Below, one piece after another: positions 25,924 to 33,998 of a stretch of DNA of 64,000 bases. The notes under the pieces are model-generated. The model saw only the letters and a program-made list of their open reading frames with translations. It had not been told where the DNA came from and made no database searches. The stretch spans positions 124,001 through 188,000 of the forward strand of contig NZ_LT984798.1 in the NCBI RefSeq assembly GCF_900243745.1, read 5' to 3'. This stretch comes from Desulfovibrio sp. G11. GTDB taxonomy: Bacteria > Desulfobacterota > Desulfovibrionia > Desulfovibrionales > Desulfovibrionaceae. The position numbers were made by a program, and so were the translations under genes. Position 1 is the first letter of the stretch. Each line of letters opens with the position of its first letter.

Positions 25924-27309
25924 GTGCAGTCTTTTGACGTGATCATCATAGGTGGAGGCCCGGGCGGAACCACGGCAGCCCGCACTCTGGCACAGGGCGG
26001 GAAAAAAGTTGCGCTGATAGAAGACAAGCACTGGGGCGGCACATGCCTTAACTGCGGCTGCATCCCCACCAAGATGCTGCTTGGCGCAGTGGCCCCCGGC
26101 AGCCTGCTGCGCGCGCAGGAGCGTCTGCGGGTTGTCAAAGGCAGCGTGAAGGTAGACTTTACCGCCCTGCAAGGCCGGGTCAGCCGATTCACCAAAGGGA
26201 CAAGCCAAACACTTGCCAAAGCCCTTGCAGGATCGGGCGTTACACTGTTTGAAGGACTCGGAACCTGCCTGGAACGCAAAGAAGGGCAGCCCCGTGTGCA
26301 GGTTGTCTGCGCCGAAAACCGGACAGACATGACCGCTCCCGATGTCATCCTGGCTTGCGGCACTGCATCAGCCGCTTTTCCCGGCCTTGCGCCCGACCAC
26401 CAGTGCGTACTGGACAGCACAGACCTGTTGCAGTCTGCTGCCATTCCCGAAAGCCTGATCATTGTCGGGGCCGGAGCCATTGGCCTTGAAATGGCGGACT
26501 TTTTTTCAGCCATGGGCAGCAAGGTCACAGTAGTGGAGGCGGCTTCGCATGTTGCCCCCACTGAAGACCCGGATATTGCCAAAGAGATGCTCCGTGCCCT
26601 GACCAAGAACGGCATAACCTGCCATGAGGGAACCAGGGCTAAAGACCTGCGTACCGTTGACGGTAAAGCCCAGCTCAGCCTTGAGGACGGAACAGTCATC
26701 ACGGCGGCCAAAGCCTTGGTAGCCGTTGGCCGCAGCCCAAATACCGAAGGGCTTGGCGTGGAAAATCTGGGCGGAACAAAAACCCCCAGAGGATACGCCC
26801 AGGTGGATGAAAACCTGCAATGCGCGTCCGGCCTGTATGCTGTGGGCGACATCAACGGCCTTACCCTGCTGGCCCACGCCGCCGAACATCAGGCAGCCTA
26901 TGTGGCCCGCCGTATTCTCGGCCAGGCAGACGGTCCCTATGAATCCGGACCTGTACCTTCCTGTGTATATGGCGGCACGGAAATCATGCGTGTGGGGCAT
27001 ACTGCAACCGCCTTGCTGCAACAGGGCAAGTCCGTTGAAGTTTCACAGGCCCCTCTTTCGATGAATCCCATCGCGCAGGCAAGCGGCGGTACTGCCGGCT
27101 TTGTAAAGGTTGTCTGGCATGAGGGCCGCATGAAAGGCATCGCAGCCGTTGGGGCTGGCGTATCGCATCTGGTGACCGTGGCCCAGATGCTGCTCAAGGA
27201 AGGCTACAGCGGGCACAGATTACACGAAATCATGTTTGCCCATCCCACGCTGGATGAAATTGTGCCCATGGCCATCAATGCGCCCAGAAAGGCCGTTACG
27301 GCTGGATAA
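25924..27309 (+). CDS. Dihydrolipoyl-dehydrogenase-like flavoprotein
   Basis: 461-residue class I pyridine nucleotide-disulfide oxidoreductase. It has the FAD-binding GGGPGG (about 10-15), the redox-active CLNCGC (Cys41 and Cys46), the NAD-binding IIVGAGAIGLEMADFF, the second FAD motif GLYAVGDING, and the C-terminal HPTLDE that supplies the catalytic His-Glu pair. It should oxidise a dihydrolipoyl group on a carrier protein with NAD+. The GTG start at 25924 follows AGGGGGC. The lipoyl carrier gene lies 23 bases downstream, while no glycine decarboxylase or 2-oxoacid dehydrogenase genes are seen nearby. Confidence 0.88.
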   Translation: MQSFDVIIIGGGPGGTTAARTLAQGGKKVALIEDKHWGGTCLNCGCIPTKMLLGAVAPGSLLRAQERLRVVKGSVKVDFTALQGRVSRFTKGTSQTLAKALAGSGVTLFEGLGTCLERKEGQPRVQVVCAENRTDMTAPDVILACGTASAAFPGLAPDHQCVLDSTDLLQSAAIPESLIIVGAGAIGLEMADFFSAMGSKVTVVEAASHVAPTEDPDIAKEMLRALTKNGITCHEGTRAKDLRTVDGKAQLSLEDGTVITAAKALVAVGRSPNTEGLGVENLGGTKTPRGYAQVDENLQCASGLYAVGDINGLTLLAHAAEHQAAYVARRILGQADGPYESGPVPSCVYGGTEIMRVGHTATALLQQGKSVEVSQAPLSMNPIAQASGGTAGFVKVVWHEGRMKGIAAVGAGVSHLVTVAQMLLKEGYSGHRLHEIMFAHPTLDEIVPMAINAPRKAVTAG

Positions 27310-27332
27310 TCGCCTGCGGGCAAGGAGATATC

Positions 27333-27713
27333 ATGAATTTTCCCACTGACAGAATTTACCACGCCGACCACCTCTGGGCTCAGGAACAGGCGGACGGCTC
27401 CTGGCTGATCGGCATTACCGACTATGCTCAGGATCAGCTCGGCAGCGTCATCTTTGTGGACATGCCGGAACAGGGAACCCAATTTGAACAGGGCCAATCC
27501 TGCGCGTCCATTGAGTCAGTAAAAGTGACCAGCGAGGCGATCATGCCCATTTCCGGCACAGTGCGCGCCATCAACGATGCCCTTGCTGAGACGCCTGAGC
27601 TGCTTAATACCGCCCCCTACGGCGAAGGATGGCTCATACGCGTCACGGCCTTGCCCTACGATGCGGCAGCCTGCATGAACAGTGACGCTTATGCGGCCGT
27701 GATCGGCGCATAA
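27333..27713 (+). CDS. GcvH-like lipoyl carrier protein
   Basis: 126-residue protein of the glycine cleavage H family. The lipoylation lysine is Lys64 in SIESVKVTSE, and the family core GITDYAQDQLGSVIFVDMP and PYGEGWLIRV are present. The ATG follows AAGGAGAT at 27322. In the cleavage system the lipoyl arm shuttles an aminomethyl group, but no gcvP or gcvT partner is nearby, so this may be a dedicated carrier served by the adjacent dehydrogenase, comparable in arrangement to lipoate-binding proteins of sulfur metabolism. That role is inference. Confidence 0.9.
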   Translation: MNFPTDRIYHADHLWAQEQADGSWLIGITDYAQDQLGSVIFVDMPEQGTQFEQGQSCASIESVKVTSEAIMPISGTVRAINDALAETPELLNTAPYGEGWLIRVTALPYDAAACMNSDAYAAVIGA

Positions 27714-27756
27714 GAACCCCCTGTTCCGACGGTCCGGAAGGTCCTCGCCAGGCTGC

Positions 27757-27790
27757 AAAATCCCCGACAGTTCATCTGCCGGGGATTTTT
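27757..27790 (+). terminator. Rho-independent terminator after the lipoyl carrier gene
   Basis: Ten-base-pair stem AAAATCCCCG / CGGGGATTTT with a 13-base loop and T run, 43 bases after the stop. Confidence 0.85.
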
Positions 27791-28285
27791 ACATGTAAAA
27801 ACAGTCTTTCCTTGGGGACGATTGCTTTTTCAGGATCCGGACCGGCAAATCGCATTGCTTTTTACACCAGCCGATAATCAGCTATGCTGAGAAGCACATG
27901 GTCACGACAACGTGGACTCTGCTCCCCCACTCGTACCCCGTTTGAGGCACCGCCTGGTGACAATCTGGAACACTCCGGGCAAACCAGTCCCCGACAATCT
28001 CACATCGCCAAAAACAAAGAAGTTCAAGGTGTTTTGAACAACCTTGAACTTCTTTGATGAAATATTGGTAAAGGGAGGGAATTGAATTGTTAAAATAATA
28101 TACTAAAATATAGGAAAATATGATTACTTGTAAAGTAGTTATACCGTCAAAAATACCGTCATAATATTTTTCTGCCCGACTGAAAAAATATTACTGGCAT
28201 CTTTTAACTCACATCGTCAGCTTGAAGGAATACCGGAATCCAAAACTGAGTTAGCTCTTAACCTCTACCGCGTATAGGGGCAAGC
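27791..28285. other. AT-rich boundary region without genes
   Basis: About 495 bases with no credible gene. Composition drops sharply to AT-rich near 28080. It holds a 16-bp perfect hairpin (28015-28056) and a tandem pair ATACCGTCA at 28141 and 28153. It may be the scar of a lost integrated element at the left border of the glycan island. Confidence 0.5.
28015..28056. terminator. Perfect 16-bp hairpin
   Basis: Arms CAAAGAAGTTCAAGGT and its exact complement around a ten-base loop. There is no long T run, so it may be a bidirectional terminator or a structural remnant. Confidence 0.45.
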
Positions 28286-28356
28286 TGTAACCTTCCCCTA
28301 AAATAGGACCAGCGCATGGTAGAGATTTCTGGCAAACTGCCCTCAAGGAGACGGCA

Positions 28357-28623
28357 ATGCAGAAATCTCGATTCACGGAAAGTCAGATCATTCGGATTCT
28401 GAAGGAAGCTGAAGGTGGGCGCACGGTAGCCGATGTCTGCCGAGAATACGGTGTAAGCCAGGCCACGTACTACAAATGGAAATCCAAGTATGGGGGCATG
28501 GAGGCTGCGGACATCAAACGCCTCAAGGAGCTTGAGGAGGAGAACCGCAAGCTCAAGCGCATGTTTGCCAACCTCAGCCTTGAGCACGAGGTCTTGAAGG
28601 ACATCATAGCAAAAAAGCTCTGA
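28357..28623 (+). CDS. IS3-family transposase OrfA
   Basis: 88-residue DNA-binding subunit with the helix-turn-helix RTVADVCREYGVSQATYYKW and a leucine-zipper-like helix (LKELEEENRKLKRMFANLSL). It ends just past the slippery run A AAA AAG (28611-28617), where a -1 shift leads directly into OrfB and should give the full OrfAB transposase. Confidence 0.92.
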   Translation: MQKSRFTESQIIRILKEAEGGRTVADVCREYGVSQATYYKWKSKYGGMEAADIKRLKELEEENRKLKRMFANLSLEHEVLKDIIAKKL

Positions 28624-29468
28624 GGCCAACCGAGAAGCGGGAGATCGTCGACTACGCTCGCGATGAGTTCGGGCTGAGCGTGCGTAAGGCATGCGCCATA
28701 GTGCTCATCAGTCGGACGCTGTATGCCTATGCACCGACACCGCGCGACGACACCGACGTTATCGAGACGCTTATCCGGTTGGCCGACAGCTATCCCAGAT
28801 ACGGATTTGGCAAGCTGTTCAGCCTGCTGCGGCGACAGGGATACCGGTGGAACCACAAGCGGGTTCATCGCATCTACCGTCAACTGAAGCTGCATCTACG
28901 GCGTAAAGGGAAGAAGCGACTGCCAACACGTAACCCACAGCCCTTGGCCGTTCCACCACAGGCCAACTGCTGCTGGTCAGTGGACTTCATGCATGACTCG
29001 CTCTCCAGCGGACAGCGGTTCCGTACGTTCAACGTGGTGGATGATTACAGCCGGGAATGCCTCGCCATTGAGGTAGACACCAGCCTCCCCGCAGCCCGGA
29101 TATTACGGGTTCTGGACAGGGTGGCGGCATGGCGAGGGTATCCGGAAAAGCTGAGAATGGACAACGGGCCGGAACTGATCTCGATCCAGATGGCTGAGTG
29201 GGCTGAGGCGCATGGAGTGGAGCTGGAGTTCATCCAACCGGGCAAGCCTACCCAAAACTCGTATGTGGAACGATTTAACAGGACGTATCGGACGGAGGTT
29301 CTTGACTTCTACCTGTTCAGCAGCCTCGCGGAAGTTAAGGAAATCACAGCGAACTGGCTGAAGCAGTACAACGAAGAACGGCCCCATGAGTCCTTGGGCA
29401 ACATTCCTCCGGCTGAGTATTTGGAAATCAATTCACCCCAGAAAGTCTCTACCTTCGGGTGGCACTAA
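28617..29468 (+). CDS. IS3-family transposase OrfB (frameshift product)
   Basis: Integrase-core half of the transposase, read in the -1 frame from the slippery run; an internal ATG at 28680 is the first free start. It has the N-terminal HTH_21 region (YPRYGFGKLFSLLRRQGYRW) and the rve core with DDE residues in SVDFMHDSLS, RMDNGPELIS and NSYVERFNRTYRTEVL. The core matches the IS407 subgroup closely. No internal stop, so the element is probably functional. Confidence 0.9.
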   Translation, partial: ALRPTEKREIVDYARDEFGLSVRKACAIVLISRTLYAYAPTPRDDTDVIETLIRLADSYPRYGFGKLFSLLRRQGYRWNHKRVHRIYRQLKLHLRRKGKKRLPTRNPQPLAVPPQANCCWSVDFMHDSLSSGQRFRTFNVVDDYSRECLAIEVDTSLPAARILRVLDRVAAWRGYPEKLRMDNGPELISIQMAEWAEAHGVELEFIQPGKPTQNSYVERFNRTYRTEVLDFYLFSSLAEVKEITANWLKQYNEERPHESLGNIPPAEYLEINSPQKVSTFGWH

Positions 29469-29484
29469 CTTGGGGGGGTTTACA

Positions 29485-29838
29485 GAATCCTTACTGTAGT
29501 TCCATGGCCCCACACTTTAGGGCTTAAAAGCAGAAGCATGTTGCTTCAGATTTCTTTACAAAACTCAATAAATGGCATAACGTTAAGCAAGATTAGACTT
29601 GCGAAGCATATGATAGTTCCATCCGCTAGTACCAAGGAAGGACACGGGAAAGCGCAATCATGATCGACAAGGGCGATTTCTTCAGTCTCATAAGGATATA
29701 TGATGTAAGGACAGCATAGCTCTGCGGCAAATCGGTGATATTCAGAGAAATATGCCAGCCCCTACATGTCTTTTCTTTCTACGCCATGGCTATTGAAAAA
29801 ATATTTCTGTTTTTGGCGACGTAAACCATTGGTGCGTG
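29485..29838. other. AT-rich leader of the glycan island
   Basis: About 350 bases with no gene. Its base composition is clearly lower in GC than the chromosome to the left. It presumably contains the promoter for the long run of genes from 29839. Confidence 0.5.
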
Positions 29839-31773
29839 ATGAACGGTCCCTCTTTAATGTTCTCTCGCGAGCAACCCAACATTCTGTTGATCTTGTTGCG
29901 CGAATCTTATCAGTTATTTGACTGGTCTGTTCCTCCCATTGGTCCCGCCTACGTTTCCGCCTATCTCAAAAGCCGCGGTTGCCGGGTTCATACTCTAAAT
30001 CTCAACGTTGAACTCGGGGATGAAAAACAAATCGTCAAAGAATGCATCCTACGGCACAGCATTCACATGGTGGGTATCGGCGGGCTTGTCTCCGGGTTTA
30101 ACCAGATGAAAGAAATGATGGATTACGTCAAATCTATTGATCACTCAATCATCACTTTTATGGGCGGAGGGCTGGTCACCTACAGCCCCGACGAGGCCAT
30201 GCGGGGCATCCACAGCGCTGACATCGGCATTATCGGCGAAGGAGAGTTCACTACCTATGAAATGATCCAAGCGCTGGAAACAGGACAAAACCTCGCAGAC
30301 GTAGATGGCCTTGTCTATAGGGAAAACACTCCGCACGGAGAAACTCTTTGCTACACCAAGCCGCGTAACCCCATAAAAGACCTAGATGCCCTGCCCTTCC
30401 CCGACTGGGATGGCTTCAAATTTTTTCAGCAAGGCGGACAGCATGTCACCGGCAGTCAAAAAATCATTTCCGCGCCCTTGGTGACCAGCCGTAGCTGCCC
30501 ATTTTCCTGCACATATTGCTCAAAGTCCGGCGGACAAACCTACAGGCAACGCTCTTTAGACAATATTTTTACCGAGCTGGAATTCCTAGTAAACAGAAAA
30601 AACGTCAACCGCATCTTTCTGGATGACGAACTTTTTGCTTACAATAGTCAGCGACTCTATGCTTTTTGCGAAAGGATCCAGAAGTTTGATATCCAATGGC
30701 TAGTTTATTTACGTGTCGGCCAGCACATGACGTCGAACGTTTTGCACCGCATGAAGGAAAGTGGCTGCATCCGTATCTTTTATGGCTTTGAAAGCGGCGA
30801 CGACAGTGTGCTGCGGAGTATGAATAAAAAAATCACCGTCCAAGATATTCATGAAACAGTGCAGCGAACCTTTGATGCCGGGATACTCTGTACCGGACAG
30901 TTTATTTTTGGGGATGTAGCGGAAAACAAGACGACTATCGAAAATACCTTTGCCTTTGCCAACTCTATCAAGGATAAAGTCATCTTCATGGAATATGCGA
31001 TGATCAGACTCTATCCCGGCTCAGCCCTGTACAACCTTGCGGTACAGTCAGGCCGCATCACGGATACGCTGGATTTCATCAAAAAAGGCTGCCCTCTTGT
31101 CAACATGTCACAACTCTCTGACGAGGAATACGATCTTTTTGTTACTGGTCGCCTGAATGAAGAAAAAAAAGCTCTGCTTCTGGACTGGGTACAAAGAGAG
31201 TCCTCCCTTGTCCTTCACGCAGACAATGACGTTTACTATAGTGCCTCTTTCTTTTGCAGACGCTGTTCACACAAAAACACCGTCAGCGTTTACCCTTCTA
31301 ATCTGGCCAAGCATTGTAGATCACTGTGTCCTCGGTGCGGCGAGTCACATACTTTTGTCGCCCTGAAAGCCTATGCCGACCTTATCGATGCCACCCTCCA
31401 ACGGTTACTGGACGGTTCCACTGTAACATTTTGGGGAGCAGGGGTTTTCCTGATGCTCTTCTCTGCTGTGTCGCGGAGTCTACAAAAGATTCCTTGGCTC
31501 CAAGTGGATGAAAACCCTGCCCTGTGGGGGGAAGTCAGAAATAAAAACAAAGTATTCAGTCCGGAAAAAATCAAAACCACTGTTTGCGATACAGTGATCG
31601 TATCGGCGGTCGATCAGTTTGACTCCATTGCGAATACTGTACGCACAAAGTTTCCGACGATAAAAAATATATACAATCTTAGGGAGATAGGCTTTACTCA
31701 GGCCAGCGGGAAATTTTTCGCACCTGATGGCAATTTATCCGCACATTCATTGCAAAGGATGGCGCATGAATAG
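29839..31773 (+). CDS. B12-binding radical-SAM protein with C-terminal Rossmann-like module
   Basis: 644-residue protein. Residues about 10-130 form a cobalamin-binding-type domain (PPIGPAYVSAYLKSRGCRV, IGIIGEGE). The radical-SAM cluster CPFSCTYC follows at about 220-227 with GFESGDDSVLRSMNKK further on. After the barrel there is a four-cysteine zinc-ribbon-like segment (FFCRRC and CPRCGE, about 473-502) and a Rossmann-like module starting FWGAGVF. The last module recurs in three neighbours. Members of the first two domains often methylate or rearrange unactivated carbons. The DHxG B12 motif is not seen, so cobalamin binding is uncertain. It overlaps the next gene by 8 bases. Confidence 0.85.
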   Translation: MNGPSLMFSREQPNILLILLRESYQLFDWSVPPIGPAYVSAYLKSRGCRVHTLNLNVELGDEKQIVKECILRHSIHMVGIGGLVSGFNQMKEMMDYVKSIDHSIITFMGGGLVTYSPDEAMRGIHSADIGIIGEGEFTTYEMIQALETGQNLADVDGLVYRENTPHGETLCYTKPRNPIKDLDALPFPDWDGFKFFQQGGQHVTGSQKIISAPLVTSRSCPFSCTYCSKSGGQTYRQRSLDNIFTELEFLVNRKNVNRIFLDDELFAYNSQRLYAFCERIQKFDIQWLVYLRVGQHMTSNVLHRMKESGCIRIFYGFESGDDSVLRSMNKKITVQDIHETVQRTFDAGILCTGQFIFGDVAENKTTIENTFAFANSIKDKVIFMEYAMIRLYPGSALYNLAVQSGRITDTLDFIKKGCPLVNMSQLSDEEYDLFVTGRLNEEKKALLLDWVQRESSLVLHADNDVYYSASFFCRRCSHKNTVSVYPSNLAKHCRSLCPRCGESHTFVALKAYADLIDATLQRLLDGSTVTFWGAGVFLMLFSAVSRSLQKIPWLQVDENPALWGEVRNKNKVFSPEKIKTTVCDTVIVSAVDQFDSIANTVRTKFPTIKNIYNLREIGFTQASGKFFAPDGNLSAHSLQRMAHE

Positions 31774-32905
31774 CTTAACAGGTCTTTTTTCTCCCAGTGA
31801 ACTGGCTGCCCTAAAAAAACACATTTTTGTTTTTTCAGAGGGGCGCTTTTCTTCATGGGATGCCGTCAAAGACCGTCAAGTTGTGGTTTTTGGAGCAGGA
31901 CATTATGGCCGAGGGACCATTGATTTATTGCTAAAAGAAGGCGTCACTCCTCTATTTTGCGTTGATGCTGACTCTACGCGTATCGGTACTAGCTATAAAA
32001 ACATCCTCACACGCCCGGTCGCGGCACTTGCCGAAGCCAAAAACGCGCTGGTGGTACTTTCGTCCGCCTATGCCGGAGAAATGTTTACATTGTGCCGACA
32101 GTACCCGGTGGAGACGGTCTTACCCATAGAGCTTCCCCTAGCGTCCACCCCAGTAGCCCCCATCGGCCTGCACATGGAAGAGTATGAACACAATGCCAAC
32201 CTAGCTGAACTTGTCGCCCTACTTGATCCAACATCCAGAGAAGTTCTCAAAAACTTTTTATCTTTTCAGTTTACGCTAGACTTAACATACATGCAAAAAG
32301 CGTATACCCCGCATCCATACTTTGATCGAGACTTCCTGCACCGCATCCGCTATGACGTTTTTTGTGATCTGGGTGCTAGCTTTGGCGACACTTGGCACGA
32401 TTACCGCACCTTCACGCCCTGCGGCAAAAAAAATGAATATACTTACTATGCCGTTGAACCGGATCTGAACAGTTTTTTGCAGCTACAAAAAAATACTATC
32501 AATGACCGCAATGTGCTGCCTCTGTTTGCTGCCATATCCGCGACTGACGGCATGACGTACATCTCAACGGAGGGACAAGGTTCCAATCTTTATTTTGTAG
32601 ACGAAAGAAAAAGAGCTGAGGTGCCTATGCGCAGCCTTGACAGCCTATTCCATCGGCTGGGCCCCAAGCCCACTGTCATTAAAGCGGATGTGGAAGGAGG
32701 GGAGGCGAACGTATTGGACGGAGGGCACAATCTCCTACGCACGGTGAAACCAGATCTAATTTTTTCTCTCTATCACAAAAAGAATGATTTTTACGAACTT
32801 CCTCTGCGTATTGCGAAAGCGGGTGCATACGAACTGGGCATACGCCAGCATACTACATCTTACGGGGAGCTTATGGTGTATGCCCTGGCAAAGGAGCGGC
32901 AATGA
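31766..32905 (+). CDS. FkbM-family methyltransferase with N-terminal Rossmann-like module
   Basis: 379-residue protein. Residues about 33-125 form a Rossmann-like module (VVVFGAGHYGRGTIDLLLKE, FCVDADS), and about 205-375 form an FkbM-type SAM-dependent methyltransferase with the SAM motif FCDLGASFGDTWHDY, the acidic YAVEPD and the VIKADVEGGEANVLDG block. FkbM enzymes O-methylate sugars in surface glycans and natural products. The ATG at 31766 lies inside the end of the radical-SAM gene, after AAGGATGG, and the stop overlaps the next start as ATGA, so these genes are translationally coupled. Confidence 0.87.
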   Translation: MNSLTGLFSPSELAALKKHIFVFSEGRFSSWDAVKDRQVVVFGAGHYGRGTIDLLLKEGVTPLFCVDADSTRIGTSYKNILTRPVAALAEAKNALVVLSSAYAGEMFTLCRQYPVETVLPIELPLASTPVAPIGLHMEEYEHNANLAELVALLDPTSREVLKNFLSFQFTLDLTYMQKAYTPHPYFDRDFLHRIRYDVFCDLGASFGDTWHDYRTFTPCGKKNEYTYYAVEPDLNSFLQLQKNTINDRNVLPLFAAISATDGMTYISTEGQGSNLYFVDERKRAEVPMRSLDSLFHRLGPKPTVIKADVEGGEANVLDGGHNLLRTVKPDLIFSLYHKKNDFYELPLRIAKAGAYELGIRQHTTSYGELMVYALAKERQ

Positions 32906-33939
32906 AAAATTCTCCCATCGTTTTCTGGGGGGTTGGCAATACAGCACTGTATTATAGCGGTATTCTGGAATATGAAGGCATCCGTCCTGACTTTTTCGTA
33001 GACACTGCAGCAGAAAAAGTCGGCGCACGGATCAATGGCATTGTTATTGCCGATGGCCGAAGAATCTGCTCTCTAAATAATCCGCTCGTACTGGTTGCCA
33101 CAACTGCTAGAGAAACATTTTTTTCCATAAAAAAGCAAGCGCTCGCCCTCAACAGTCATGCTCGCTGTATATCTGTTGACGCTTACGTCCTTGCCAAAAA
33201 TGAAAGAAAAATCCAAGAAACCCTTAATATTTTTTCCGATCAAGCTTCACGGGAAAAATATCTTGCGGTGGTGGAAAGCAGAAAAAAACTGATGGACGTC
33301 CCTCCTTGGCTGGTGGAATCACCCATGTTTCGCTACGAAAGTGGCCTTCCTTTCCAGTTGCCGCGTCTCAACGATGTTGTGGTTGATGCGGGGGCCTATT
33401 GCGGGGATTCCTTGGAAAAATTTCTTTTTTCGCACGACGCCCATATCCAAACATACTACGCTTTTGAACCGGATGATCGATATTTTGCCGCACTTCTTAC
33501 CCGCTGCCAACGGCTTGTCCGGGAATGGGCCTTAAATGAAGAGACACTCGTGCCTGTAAAAAACTGTCTGAGCCGCTACAATGGCAGTGGCGTTCTCAGA
33601 AACTGGAATCTGGCAGGCGGGGGGAGTGCTCTTCTATCTGCCGACGCTCCCGTTTGGGGACAATCCTCTACTGTAGACGTCACAACCATTGATACGTTTT
33701 TTGCGCACAAGGAAGTTACCTTCATCAAAGCCGATATTGAAGGTGCAGAGTATGATATGCTGCTGGGTGCCCAAGAAACCATATGTCGCTGCAAGCCGCG
33801 ACTGGCCATTTCTCTGTATCATAACCCATCAGACATGTACCGTATTCCTCTTTTGCTGAAAAATTTCGCAGTCAACTACCAATTTGCATTTCATCACTAT
33901 TCCCCGACCTGGGGAGATAGCCTACTTTACGCTTGGTAA
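32902..33939 (+). CDS. Second FkbM-family methyltransferase with N-terminal Rossmann-like module
   Basis: 345-residue paralogue of the preceding protein with the same order of domains. The N-terminal module begins FWGVGNTALYYSGILEYEGI and has DFFVDTAAEKVG; the methyltransferase domain has VVDAGAYCGDSLEKF, YAFEPDDRYF and FIKADIEGAEYDMLLGA. The C-terminal RLAISLYHNPSDMYRIPLLL matches the neighbouring ISLYHKKNDFYELPLRI. The two probably arose by duplication but have diverged enough for different sugar positions. Confidence 0.87.
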   Translation: MKNSPIVFWGVGNTALYYSGILEYEGIRPDFFVDTAAEKVGARINGIVIADGRRICSLNNPLVLVATTARETFFSIKKQALALNSHARCISVDAYVLAKNERKIQETLNIFSDQASREKYLAVVESRKKLMDVPPWLVESPMFRYESGLPFQLPRLNDVVVDAGAYCGDSLEKFLFSHDAHIQTYYAFEPDDRYFAALLTRCQRLVREWALNEETLVPVKNCLSRYNGSGVLRNWNLAGGGSALLSADAPVWGQSSTVDVTTIDTFFAHKEVTFIKADIEGAEYDMLLGAQETICRCKPRLAISLYHNPSDMYRIPLLLKNFAVNYQFAFHHYSPTWGDSLLYAW

Positions 33940-33998
33940 AGCTGTTTCAAAGCTTTTCGACAGCTACCTTGGCAGCCGCAAGCCTGCAGGAGACGTAC

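Larger units (their letters stand above)
28286..29484 (+). mobile_element. IS3-family insertion sequence (IS407-like)
   Basis: About 1.2-kb element with ends TGTAACCTTCCCC (28286) and the complement of TGTAAACCCCCCC (to 29484). It has the two overlapping frames usual for IS3 elements. A target duplication is not evident. It forms the left edge of the glycan island. Confidence 0.88.
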
